This document shows, piece after piece, positions 40,755-48,306 of a DNA stretch of 64,000 nt. The translations under genes were made by a program, and so were the position numbers. The notes below the pieces were generated by a model. It did no database searches. It was not told the DNA's origin and saw only the letters and a list, made by a program, of their open reading frames with translations. This stretch comes from Pseudomonas chlororaphis (GTDB lineage: Bacteria; Pseudomonadota; Gammaproteobacteria; Pseudomonadales; Pseudomonadaceae). Every line of letters starts with the position of its first letter. Position 1 is the stretch's first letter. The stretch covers positions 2,431,734 to 2,495,733 of the forward strand of contig CP011020.1 in NCBI GenBank assembly GCA_001023535.1. The letters run 5' to 3'.

Positions 40755-42101
40755 TCACACCACCGGAAAATGAATCCGGAACGCCGCGCCGCCCAGTTCC
40801 GAATCCCCCAGGGTCAACGTGGCGCCGTAGCTTTCGATGATGTCCTTGACCACCGCCAGGCCAATCCCCTGCCCCGGGTGCTGGCGGTCGAGCCGTTCGC
40901 CACGCTGGAGAATCCGCGCCCGCTGATCCGGCGGTACGCCCGGTCCATCGTCCTCGACGCACAGCTCCATGCCGCCGAGGGTCTGGTGGACGCTGACGCG
41001 CACCTGCCCCAGGCAGAGTCGATAGGCGTTTTCCAACAGGTTGCCGAGCATTTCCAGCAAGGCGCCCTGCTCGATCGGCACCTGGCAGTGCTCCGGCAGG
41101 TCGAAACCGACCTCGACCCGTTTATCGCGATAGACCTTGTCCAGGGTGTCGCACAGGCTTTGCAACACCGGGCGCAAGGGCACCTGGTGACGCACCAGTC
41201 CGCTCTTGCGCAGGCTGGCACGCTGCAACTGGTAGCCGATCTGCTGACTCATGCGTTCGATCTGGGATTGCAGGACCCAGGCCTGGTCCCGGTCCGCGGG
41301 GCGCCGGGCCATGTCTTCGCTGACGCCCTGCAGCACCGCCAGCGGGGTTTTCAGGCTGTGGGCCAGGTCATCGAGGGAGTCACGGTAGCGGCTGCGCTGC
41401 TCGCGCTCGCTGTACAGCAGGCGGTTGAGGGAGCCGGTCAGGCGCAACAGCTCGCGGGGGTGCTCGGTGCTGAGGCTGTCCCGGGCCCCGCTTTCGATTT
41501 CGTCCAGCTCCTGGCTCAAGCGCCGCAAGGCCCGCAGGCCCCAAGTCAGGCCGATCCACAACAGCGCCAGCAATACCAGCAGGGCCGCGCCAAAACCCAG
41601 GTAGAGATTGTCCCGCAGGCCTTGCAGGGTCACCTCGTAGTCGCGGACCGGTTGCAGGGTGACGATACTGAAGGCCGCGTTCTGCCCGCCGAGCAGTTGG
41701 ATCTCGACGTCATAGACGAAAAACTCCTGGCCATCGTTCTCGCGGATTCGCGCGAACTGGTTGCCCTGGCCGTCGTAGCGCGGCGTGTAGTTGATGTTTT
41801 CTTCCCGCGTGGCCTTCGAGCGCCACACCAATCGCCCGTCGCGGTCATAGATATAGCCCAGCAACCTTGCATCGGCGAGGTTGAAGCGCTCATCGGGCAG
41901 TTGCGTCGGCATTTTCAAGTGGTTGTTTTCCACCCGGGCGGCGGAAATCAGCGTGGTCACGTCCGACGCCAGGCGCTGCTCGATGGACTCCTGCAACGCC
42001 AGGCTGAACGCACCTTGCATCGCCGGCAGCAGCGCCAGCATGAACAACACCGCCAGGGTCATGGCGGCCAGCATCAAGCGCAGGCGTAGCGAACGAATCA
42101 C
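40755..42101 (-). CDS. phoQ: Sensor kinase PhoQ
   Basis: A 448-residue kinase sensing low Mg2+ and cationic peptides in the periplasm. N-terminal helix LMLAAMTLAVLFMLALLP, acidic periplasmic domain (DDP-like acidic patches, for example IRENDGQEFFVYD), second helix (FGAALLVLLALLWIGL), H-box LDDLAHSLKTPLAVL with His near 247, and GQGIGLAVVKD. The length equals that of P. aeruginosa PhoQ. It overlaps phoP by 4 nt (ATGA). Confidence 0.95.
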   Translation of the reverse strand: MIRSLRLRLMLAAMTLAVLFMLALLPAMQGAFSLALQESIEQRLASDVTTLISAARVENNHLKMPTQLPDERFNLADARLLGYIYDRDGRLVWRSKATREENINYTPRYDGQGNQFARIRENDGQEFFVYDVEIQLLGGQNAAFSIVTLQPVRDYEVTLQGLRDNLYLGFGAALLVLLALLWIGLTWGLRALRRLSQELDEIESGARDSLSTEHPRELLRLTGSLNRLLYSEREQRSRYRDSLDDLAHSLKTPLAVLQGVSEDMARRPADRDQAWVLQSQIERMSQQIGYQLQRASLRKSGLVRHQVPLRPVLQSLCDTLDKVYRDKRVEVGFDLPEHCQVPIEQGALLEMLGNLLENAYRLCLGQVRVSVHQTLGGMELCVEDDGPGVPPDQRARILQRGERLDRQHPGQGIGLAVVKDIIESYGATLTLGDSELGGAAFRIHFPVV

Positions 42102-42775
42102 TGGCAGCGCTCGTTGAACAGGTAGCCCAGTCCTCGCACGGTGTCGATCGGCTTGAAGCCACCAGGGGCCTCCAGCTTGCGGCGCAGGCGCCCGACCAGC
42201 ACTTCGATGACATTCGGATCGCGCTCGTCGTCATCGGGATACAGCTGTTCCATCAAGCGGTCCTTGGCGACCACCTGCTGGTGATGACGCATCAGGTACT
42301 CGAGGATGCGGTACTCGTAGGCGGTCAGGGCCAGGGGTTCTTCGTCGAGGGACGCCTGCTTGCGGTTGAGGTCCAGCAGCAATGGCCCGGCGACGATGGT
42401 CGACTGGGTGAAGCCGCTGGAGCGCCGCAACAGCGCATTCAGGCGGGCTTCCAGCTCTTCGAACTGGAAGGGCTTGACCACATAGTCGTCGGCCCCGGCG
42501 GCCAGGCCCTCGACCTTGTCCTGCCAGTTGCCGCGGGCGGTCAGGATCAGGATCGGGAACGTCTTGTCCTGGGAACGCAGCCGGCGGATCAGCTCCAGGC
42601 CGCTGATGCCCGGCAGGCCGAGGTCGACGACGGCCAAGTCATGGTTGAATTCCGCGACCTGGTACAAGGCCTCTTCAGCGTTGGCGACGGCCTGCACCAC
42701 GTGGCCGCTGTCGGTGAGACGGGTTTGCAGGTGATGACGCAGCAGAGCCTCGTCTTCGACGACCAGTAATTTCAT
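42098..42775 (-). CDS. phoP: Response regulator PhoP
   Basis: A 225-residue OmpR-type regulator with phospho-Asp51 (VVDLGLPGISGLEL), GADDYVVKPF and a winged helix ending ERDPNVIEVLVGRLRRKLEAPGGF. Start 42775 follows AGAGGC. It forms the oprH-phoP-phoQ operon with the preceding oprH, and PhoP should bind the four hexamers upstream of oprH, giving autoregulation. A 10-bp hairpin lies between oprH and phoP. Confidence 0.96.
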   Translation of the reverse strand: MKLLVVEDEALLRHHLQTRLTDSGHVVQAVANAEEALYQVAEFNHDLAVVDLGLPGISGLELIRRLRSQDKTFPILILTARGNWQDKVEGLAAGADDYVVKPFQFEELEARLNALLRRSSGFTQSTIVAGPLLLDLNRKQASLDEEPLALTAYEYRILEYLMRHHQQVVAKDRLMEQLYPDDDERDPNVIEVLVGRLRRKLEAPGGFKPIDTVRGLGYLFNERCQ

Positions 42776-42830
42776 GAAGCCTCTCCCCAGGCAAATCAAA
42801 CGATCCAGTGCTGTGTACCACAACGAAAGG

Positions 42831-42858
42831 CGCCGGATCGTCTTGGACCGATCCGGCG
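42831..42858 (-). other. Intercistronic hairpin between oprH and phoP
   Basis: CGCCGGATCG (42831-42840) and CGATCCGGCG (42849-42858) are perfect 10-bp arms with an 8-nt loop. On the minus strand it is followed by CCTTTCG, a poor T-run, so partial termination or 3'-end protection of oprH RNA is more likely than a full stop. Confidence 0.7.
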
Positions 42859-42880
42859 GGATACGCTCACCCCACGCCGC

Positions 42881-43480
42881 TTAGAACGTGTAGTTGGCCG
42901 ACAGGTAGGTCTGGGCGCTGCTGGTCAGGTCCAGCGAGCCGACCTTGTCGCCGCCGTGGGGGCTCATCTCGGTGCTGGCGTTGCTGCGCAGGTAACGGTA
43001 ACCCAGTTCTACCGAGGTGTTCTGCGAAATTTGTTGCAGGACGCCGCCCTGCAAGCCCACGGCGTAACCGATGTCGCTGTCGCGGCTGTAGCCGGGGGAA
43101 TCCTGGGTCAGCTTGGTCAGGCCCGCCGTGCCACCGCCGAACAGCTTGGTGGTGCTGGTGACCGGATAGAACACGTCGTAGCTGCCCAGCAGGTTTTCCT
43201 GGCGCAGCTTGATGCCGTTGTGGGTGCCCGAGACATTGTCATAGGTGGCGTAGTAGCGACCCTGATCGTTCTGCTTGCCCAGGCGAATGCCATAGGTGGT
43301 GTCTTTACCGATGATGCCGTCGGCGTTCGGGTGGTTCAGGTTGTCGTTCAAGGCATCGGACTTCTTGACCTTGTCGCTGGTCTGGCCCAGGGTCAGGCTG
43401 GCGAAATTGTCATCGGCGTGGGCCATGGCGCTGGCGCCCAGCACGGTGAAAGCCAGCAGCAGTTTCTTCATCGCAGTCAT
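42881..43480 (-). CDS. oprH: Outer membrane protein OprH
   Basis: A 199-residue protein with a signal peptide (MTAMKKLLLAFTVLGASAMAHA) and a small beta-barrel ending in Phe (TYLSANYTF). It closely follows P. aeruginosa OprH: FASLTLGQTSDKVKKS, GRYYATYDN, LRQENLLGSYD and LRSNASTEMSPHGG. OprH stabilises lipopolysaccharide when Mg2+ is low. ATG 43480 has GGAA 8 nt upstream; a second Met four codons on is possible. It is the first gene of the phoPQ operon. Confidence 0.95.
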   Translation of the reverse strand: MTAMKKLLLAFTVLGASAMAHADDNFASLTLGQTSDKVKKSDALNDNLNHPNADGIIGKDTTYGIRLGKQNDQGRYYATYDNVSGTHNGIKLRQENLLGSYDVFYPVTSTTKLFGGGTAGLTKLTQDSPGYSRDSDIGYAVGLQGGVLQQISQNTSVELGYRYLRSNASTEMSPHGGDKVGSLDLTSSAQTYLSANYTF

Positions 43481-43541
43481 GATCAAATTCCTTTCAAGCG
43501 TGGGTGGTGGGTGAAGTCGCAGTCACGTTAACCAGCGGTCC

Positions 43542-43580
43542 CTGAACACCCCTTGAACGTTCTCTGAACCTTGGCTGAAT
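43542..43580 (-). promoter_or_regulatory. PhoP box: four hexamers at 11-bp spacing upstream of oprH
   Basis: Minus-strand hexamers ATTCAG (43575-43580), GTTCAG (43564-43569), GTTCAA (43553-43558) and GTTCAG (43542-43547) each start exactly 11 bp apart. The known Pseudomonas PhoP box is two GTTCAG hexamers with 5 nt between. TAACGT lies about 11 nt past the last hexamer as a -10 candidate. The array is upstream of oprH and also close to the divergent hydrolase gene. Confidence 0.88.
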
Positions 43581-43632
43581 GAATCGGCTAGAGTGTCTTG
43601 TCCCATACGCCCCCCTCTCAAGGAGATCCACC

Positions 43633-44424
43633 ATGCGCAGGTTGCTTGCCGTTGCACTTCTGGCCCTCAGTGGCATGAGCCACGCCGCTGTCCAGACCCA
43701 GGAGATTCCCTACACCAGTGCCGACGGCACGAAGCTGATCGGCTATTACGCTTTCGACGACGCCGTCAAAGGTCCGCGCCCGGGCGTGGTGGTGGTGCAC
43801 GAGTGGTGGGGGCTGAACGATTACGCCAAGCGTCGCGCCCGTGACCTCGCCGGCCTGGGCTACAGTGCCCTGGCCATCGACATGTACGGCGATGGCAAGA
43901 ACACCGAACATCCGAAGGACGCCATGGCGTTCATGCAGGCCGCGCTCAAGGATGGCAAGGCCGCCAGTGCGCGCTTCCAGGCCGGGCTCGACCTGCTGAA
44001 GAAGCAGCCCCAGACCGACCCGGACAAACTCGCCGCCATTGGTTACTGCTTCGGCGGCAAGGTGGTGCTGGACGCTGCGCGCCAGGGCGTGCCGCTGGCC
44101 GGCGTGGTGAGTTTCCACGGTGCCCTGGTGACCAACACCCCGGCCACGCCCGGCAGCGTCAAGGCCAAGGTGCTGGTCGAGCACGGCGCGCTGGACAGCA
44201 TGGTCACTGAAGAGAACGTGAAGGCCTTCAAGAGCGAGATGGACAAGGCCGGCGCCGACTATAAGTTCGTCAGCCTCGACGGTGCCAAGCACGGCTTCAG
44301 CAACCCTGACGCCGACCGCCTGAGCCACGGCGAGCACGGCGGGCCGGACATTGGCTACAACAAGTCGGCCGACGAAAAATCGTGGGCGGACATGCAGGCG
44401 TTCTTCAAGAAAATCTTCGATTGA
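43633..44424 (+). CDS. Dienelactone hydrolase family protein, exported
   Basis: A 263-residue alpha/beta hydrolase with a signal peptide (MRRLLAVALLALSGMSHA). The nucleophile Cys is in GYCFGGK (Cys139), with EHGALDSMV for the Asp and KHGFSNPD for the His of the triad; early motif VVVVHEWWGLNDY is typical. AGGAG precedes the ATG. Substrate unknown: exported family members are not the catechol-pathway enzyme. It is divergent from oprH and close to the PhoP-box array, so PhoP could affect it too. Confidence 0.88.
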   Translation: MRRLLAVALLALSGMSHAAVQTQEIPYTSADGTKLIGYYAFDDAVKGPRPGVVVVHEWWGLNDYAKRRARDLAGLGYSALAIDMYGDGKNTEHPKDAMAFMQAALKDGKAASARFQAGLDLLKKQPQTDPDKLAAIGYCFGGKVVLDAARQGVPLAGVVSFHGALVTNTPATPGSVKAKVLVEHGALDSMVTEENVKAFKSEMDKAGADYKFVSLDGAKHGFSNPDADRLSHGEHGGPDIGYNKSADEKSWADMQAFFKKIFD

Positions 44425-44435
44425 TCCTGTAGATC

Positions 44436-44529
44436 CGTGGCGAGGGAGCTTGCTCCCGCTCGGGTGCGCAGCGCCCGCAAATTTGGGGGGCCGCTGCGCA
44501 GCCCAGCGAGAGCAAGCTCCCTCGCCACA
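44436..44529. repeat. REP pair, GTGGCGAGGGAGC type
   Basis: Outer arms CGTGGCGAGGGAGCTTGCTC and GAGCAAGCTCCCTCGCCAC around small hairpins gggtgcgcagcgcccg and ggccgctgcgcagcc; between two plus-strand genes. Confidence 0.92.
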
Positions 44530-44591
44530 AAAGCCTTGTTCACTCAGGGCATCATTGCTCCCACTACACAGCTCCCGGGCAACCCGGCAAA

Positions 44592-45326
44592 ATGCCCGCC
44601 ATGAACGCACTCCCCACCCTACCCGCCTGCTGCTCGCCCCTGGATGAACACTGGCCGTTGCCCGAACCCCTGCCCGGTACGGTGCTGCTGAGCACCCGCT
44701 TCGATCCAGCACGGCTGGGCGCGGATGACTTCCTGAACAGCGCCATCGAGCCGCCGGCGAGCATCCAGCGTTCGGTAGCCAAGCGCCAGGCCGAATTCCT
44801 CGCCGGACGCATCTGCGCCCGGGCCGCCTTGCAACGGCTCGATGGCCAGCCTTGCGTGCCGGCCATTGGCGAAGACCGGGCCCCGGTGTGGCCGGCCCAT
44901 GTCAGCGGCTCGATCACCCACAGCAACGGCCACGCGGCCGCCATCGTCGCCAGGAGAACCCACTGGCGCGGGTTGGGCATGGACCTGGAAAACCTGCTGG
45001 AACCCGAGCGCGCCGAGCGCCTGTGCGGTGAAATCCTCACCCCACCCGAGCTGCTGCGCATGGCCACCCTAGGCCGCGATGAGCGGGCCCTGCTCGTGAC
45101 CCTGACCTTTTCCGTGAAGGAAAGCCTGTTCAAGGCGCTGTACCCCCTCGTTGGGCAACGCTTTTATTTCGAGCATGCCGAGGTGCTGGATTGGACGCGC
45201 GATGGACAAGTGCACCTGCGCCTGCTGACGGACCTGTCGACCGAATGGCGCCATGGCAGTGAGCTGCAGGCGCAGTTTGGGGTGCAGGATGGGCAGTTAT
45301 TGAGCCTGGTGGGGATCAAGGCCTGA
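44592..45326 (+). CDS. pcpS: 4'-phosphopantetheinyl transferase (PcpS/EntD type)
   Basis: A 244-residue enzyme that attaches phosphopantetheine to acyl, peptidyl and aryl carrier proteins. The N-terminal EntD-like region has FLAGRICARAALQRL and VSGSITHSNGHAAAIVA; the metal-binding GMDLEN is near residues 128-133 and FSVKESLFKALYPL supplies the conserved WxxKEAxxK-type motif. In P. aeruginosa the single transferase PcpS lies in the same neighbourhood (oprH, dienelactone hydrolase). ATG 44592 or 44601 is possible. Confidence 0.9.
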   Translation: MPAMNALPTLPACCSPLDEHWPLPEPLPGTVLLSTRFDPARLGADDFLNSAIEPPASIQRSVAKRQAEFLAGRICARAALQRLDGQPCVPAIGEDRAPVWPAHVSGSITHSNGHAAAIVARRTHWRGLGMDLENLLEPERAERLCGEILTPPELLRMATLGRDERALLVTLTFSVKESLFKALYPLVGQRFYFEHAEVLDWTRDGQVHLRLLTDLSTEWRHGSELQAQFGVQDGQLLSLVGIKA

Positions 45327-45348
45327 GATAGGTGGTGGCTGTAAGGGC

Positions 45349-45420
45349 CTCTTCGCGAGCAAGCCCGCTCCCACATCTGGAATGCATTCCACTCAGTGGG
45401 AGCGGGCTTGCTCGCGAAGA
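45349..45420. repeat. REPIN, GTGGGAGCGGGC type
   Basis: Inverted units CGAGCAAGCCCGCTCCCACA and GTGGGAGCGGGCTTGCTCGC around a 22-nt spacer containing ggaatgcattcc, itself a palindrome; between convergent genes. Confidence 0.92.
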
Positions 45421-45443
45421 CGGCGGATCAGGCGCTGCATCAT

Positions 45444-47054
45444 TCAAGACCGATCCTGATGCCGCGGCCAGCTCAAGCTGAAACATGCCCCGCCCAGGCT
45501 CTTGCTCTTGCCGATCAACGCCCGGCCGTCGTGCCAGTGGATGATCCGCCGCACGATCGACAGGCCCAGACCATGCCCGCCCGAAGCGCGGGCGCGGCTG
45601 TCGTCCAGGCGCAGGAAGGGCTTGAAGATGCGCTCCCAGGCCGCCTCCGGCACGCCTGGCCCGTCATCCTCCACGTCCACCCGACAACGTAACTGGCCTA
45701 CCTGGTAGCTGACGGTCACCCGCGAGCTGGCGTGGCGCATGGCGTTGCTCACCAGGTTCTGCAAGGCCCGGTGCAGGAACCGTGGCTCGGCCTCGACCCA
45801 GGCGCCGTCGCAATCGGCGGCCGACAGGCATAGTCCGCGCTCGACGGTGATACCGGCGCGCAACGGGCCCAGTTCATCGATCACCTGATTGACCAGCGCG
45901 TCCAGGTCGACCCGCTGGAAATTCAACGCCGGCGAACCCTGCTCCAACCGGGCGTAGGTCAGCATCTCGTCCACCAGCCGGTCGAGGTCTTCGATGTCGT
46001 GGTCCATGCCCGCCAGGTATTTGTCCCGGGCCTGGGGCGTGGAGGCCGTGCCGAGCATTTCCAGGCCGAAGCGCAGGCGCGCCACCGGGGTGCGCAGTTC
46101 GTGGGACACCGCTCGCACCAGCTCACGTTGGATCGCCAACAGTTGTTGCAAGTGCTCGGCCATGCCGTTGAACGCAGCGGCCAGGCGCCCGACCGAGTCG
46201 GCGCCGCGAGCCGGCACCCGGGTTTCCAGGCTGCCCTGGGCGATTTGCGTAGCGGCCGACTCCAGGCCACGCAGGCGCCGCTCCAGTTGACGCACCAGCA
46301 GGTAGACGATCAGGCCAATCAGGCTCAACCCCAACGCCGCGATCAGCACCAGCCATTGCGGCGGATAAGGGTTCATCTGGTACAGCGGCCCGATCTCCAG
46401 GACCCACGGCGTGCCGACCATGCCGGCGAACACGCGGATCGAATCGCCGCCCTTGCCCAAGGCCATCACCGTATCGCCCTCGGACACCCGGCGGCGCTGG
46501 TCTTCGTCCATGTCCGCCTGCTCGGCGGTCATGAGGCGCAAATCGAAACCAAAGCCTTTTTCCTCCTTGAGTTGGGCGAGCCTCCGGGGTTGCTCGGCCA
46601 CCGGGTAGCGCACCAGTTCGTCGGCCAACAGGTAGATGGTCGCCCGCGCCAGTTGCTCGCTGATCTGCTGGACTTCCCCCACCAGCACCAATTGCTCGCC
46701 ATCGCTGACCAGGCGGTAGACCTTCGCCGCGTGGGGCCCGGTCTGCTCGACCAACGCCTGGCCCCGCAGCACGCGGGTGCGTTGACTGAGGTCCAGGTGG
46801 GTCTGGTTGAACGTCTGCACCGTCAGGGGAATGCCCAGCAGGCGCTCCCAGACCAACAGCGCCCGGTGCCGTTCGGTGTCGTTCATCGGCCGCAGGTTGT
46901 CGGCCATCAACGAAAACGTGCCGTGGGCCAGGCGCTCGCGGTATTGCTCGCTGCGGGCCTGGTTGAGCAGGTGCAGGGCCAGCACGCCCAGCACCGCCAC
47001 CAGCACCAGGGCCGCGCACATGCCGCCATAGATACGCAGGAAGATCGAGTTCAC
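45444..47054 (-). CDS. Sensor histidine kinase, RstB-like
   Basis: A 536-residue kinase: N-terminal helix (GMCAALVLVAVLGVLALHLL), a periplasmic domain with an RstB-like character, second helix (WLVLIAALGLSLIGLIVYLLV), HAMP, H-box VRAVSHELRTPVARL (His near 318), ATPase with NLVSNAMRHASS, DDGPG and GGHGLGLSIVRRI. It overlaps the partner regulator by 4 nt. Position between the phosphopantetheinyl transferase gene and nrdA matches the RstA/RstB-type pair PA1157/PA1158 of P. aeruginosa. The signal is unknown. Confidence 0.87.
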   Translation of the reverse strand: MNSIFLRIYGGMCAALVLVAVLGVLALHLLNQARSEQYRERLAHGTFSLMADNLRPMNDTERHRALLVWERLLGIPLTVQTFNQTHLDLSQRTRVLRGQALVEQTGPHAAKVYRLVSDGEQLVLVGEVQQISEQLARATIYLLADELVRYPVAEQPRRLAQLKEEKGFGFDLRLMTAEQADMDEDQRRRVSEGDTVMALGKGGDSIRVFAGMVGTPWVLEIGPLYQMNPYPPQWLVLIAALGLSLIGLIVYLLVRQLERRLRGLESAATQIAQGSLETRVPARGADSVGRLAAAFNGMAEHLQQLLAIQRELVRAVSHELRTPVARLRFGLEMLGTASTPQARDKYLAGMDHDIEDLDRLVDEMLTYARLEQGSPALNFQRVDLDALVNQVIDELGPLRAGITVERGLCLSAADCDGAWVEAEPRFLHRALQNLVSNAMRHASSRVTVSYQVGQLRCRVDVEDDGPGVPEAAWERIFKPFLRLDDSRARASGGHGLGLSIVRRIIHWHDGRALIGKSKSLGGACFSLSWPRHQDRS

Positions 47055-47773
47055 GGCGCCGCGTCTACACAGGCTTCGGGCACGAACAGGTAACCTTTGC
47101 TGCGCACGGTCTTGATCAGTCGTGGATGGTCCGGGTCGTCGCCGATCTTGGGACGGATGCGCGAAATGCGTACGTCGATGGACCGGTCCTGACCGTCATA
47201 GCCGATGCCGCGCAACGCGGTGAAGATTTCTTCCCGGGACAGGATGCGCCCGGCGTTCGACACCAGCAGCCACAGCAGGTCGAACTCGGCGCTGGTCAAT
47301 TCGATGCCATTGCCCTGCAACCAGGCTTCGCGCAGGGCGTTGTCCACCACCAGCGGGCCGAACTCCAGGCGGCGCGGCTTTTGCGTGGCGGACGGCTCCG
47401 GCTCACTGCGTCGCAGCAGGGCCTGGATCCGCGCCAGCAGCAGGCGCGGGCGCACCGGCTTGCAGACGTAATCGTCGGCGCCCAGGTCCAGGCCCTGGAT
47501 CTGGTCGGTGTCGTCGGTGCGGGCCGTGAGCATCAGGATCGGTCCGTCATACTGCTCACGCACCTTGCGGCAGATGCTCAGGCCGTCTTCGCCGGGCAGC
47601 ATCAGGTCGAGGATCACCAGGTCCGGTTGTTCGGCAATGATCCGCGCCGCCGCCACCGCCCCATCGCCCTCGATGGCGACGCGCAAGCCGTTGCTTTCGA
47701 GGTACTCACGGGTCAGCTCGGCCAGACGCTGGTCATCCTCGACGATCAATACCTGCCAGGCTTCTTGTTCCAC
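47051..47773 (-). CDS. OmpR-family response regulator, RstA-like
   Basis: A 240-residue regulator with receiver motifs VLIVEDDQRLAELTREYL, Asp56 in VILDLMLPGEDG and GADDYVCKPVRPR, and a winged helix (LTSAEFDLLWLLVSNAGRILSREEIF; DRSIDVRISRIRPKIG). GTG 47773 is chosen because GAGG lies 7 nt upstream. Coupled to the kinase (ATGA). It is divergent from nrdA but separated by more than 800 bp. Confidence 0.88.
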   Translation of the reverse strand: MEQEAWQVLIVEDDQRLAELTREYLESNGLRVAIEGDGAVAAARIIAEQPDLVILDLMLPGEDGLSICRKVREQYDGPILMLTARTDDTDQIQGLDLGADDYVCKPVRPRLLLARIQALLRRSEPEPSATQKPRRLEFGPLVVDNALREAWLQGNGIELTSAEFDLLWLLVSNAGRILSREEIFTALRGIGYDGQDRSIDVRISRIRPKIGDDPDHPRLIKTVRSKGYLFVPEACVDAAP

Positions 47774-47823
47774 TGGGGGCCTCGTCTTGCTGTGAGTATA
47801 AAAAAGAAGGATCAGCACTTACC

Positions 47824-47917
47824 TGTGGCGAGGGAGCTTGCTCCCGCTCGATTGCGCAGCAATCGCAAAAAGCCGGGCCGCTTCGCAGCCCAGCGGGAGC
47901 AAGCTCCCTCGCCACAA
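47824..47917. repeat. REP pair, GTGGCGAGGGAGC type
   Basis: Outer arms TGTGGCGAGGGAGCTTGCTC and GAGCAAGCTCCCTCGCCAC enclose hairpins gattgcgcagcaatc and gggccgcttcgcagccc. It sits between divergent genes. Confidence 0.92.
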
Positions 47918-47980
47918 CAGTGCTCGCTCCAGAGGTTCGATTACAGCCCCCTCTTTTTGTCATATCAAAGGAGGATAAAC

Positions 47981-48007
47981 ATGCCAGCACACCGGCCGAT
48001 TGTATAA
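47981..48007 (+). CDS. Possible 8-codon ORF with a perfect ribosome site
   Basis: AAAGGAGG (47967-47974 region) lies 6 nt before ATG 47981, and the frame MPAHRPIV stops at TAA 48005-48007. The ribosome site is the best in the nrdA upstream region. It might be a leader peptide or a chance occurrence. There is no direct evidence of translation. Confidence 0.3.
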   Translation: MPAHRPIV

Positions 48008-48182
48008 ACGCCACCCCCGGAGAAAACAAGCCATTAAATGCGTGCGGTCAGCCGGGTTTTGTGTGGTAACGTCCGCGCCCGCAAAAACCACCGGACTGTT
48101 TTCGACTGGTTGAAAACGATGAAAAAAGCCTCGCTCCAGCTAGGTCGCGGCCTACAGCGTAGTTCCATGTTTCGCACACAAA

Positions 48183-48203
48183 TTACGCACAGGCTTATCC
48201 ACA
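48183..48203 (+). promoter_or_regulatory. DnaA boxes upstream of the nrdA promoter
   Basis: TTATCCACA at 48195-48203 is a perfect high-affinity DnaA box, and TTACGCACA at 48183-48191 is a near match 12 bp before it. E. coli nrdAB is known to be controlled by DnaA boxes in its promoter. Confidence 0.65.
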
Positions 48204-48212
48204 GGTAGTACG

Positions 48213-48241
48213 TTGCATCACCCCCCAAAACGCATTATCTT
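48213..48241 (+). promoter_or_regulatory. nrdA: Predicted sigma-70 promoter of nrdA
   Basis: TTGCAT (48213-48218), 17-nt spacer, TATCTT (48236-48241). The transcript would start near 48248, giving a leader of about 384 nt. The DnaA box lies 10 bp upstream of the -35. Confidence 0.55.
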
Positions 48242-48260
48242 GTAGCCCGCCGCGCAAAAA

Positions 48261-48306
48261 ACCCTACATGTAGGGTTTTAGGCCAAAAACCAAACACTAG
48301 TTGGAC
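48261..48306 (+). promoter_or_regulatory. NrdR-box candidates downstream of the nrdA promoter
   Basis: ACCCTACATGTAGGGT (48261-48276) is a perfect 16-bp palindrome, extended by three A:T pairs on each side. A second, weaker ACTAGT-centred site lies with its centre 30 bp further on, inside CAAACACTAGTTGGAC. NrdR binds pairs of 16-bp boxes spaced by about three helical turns. The second box matches poorly. Confidence 0.5.
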
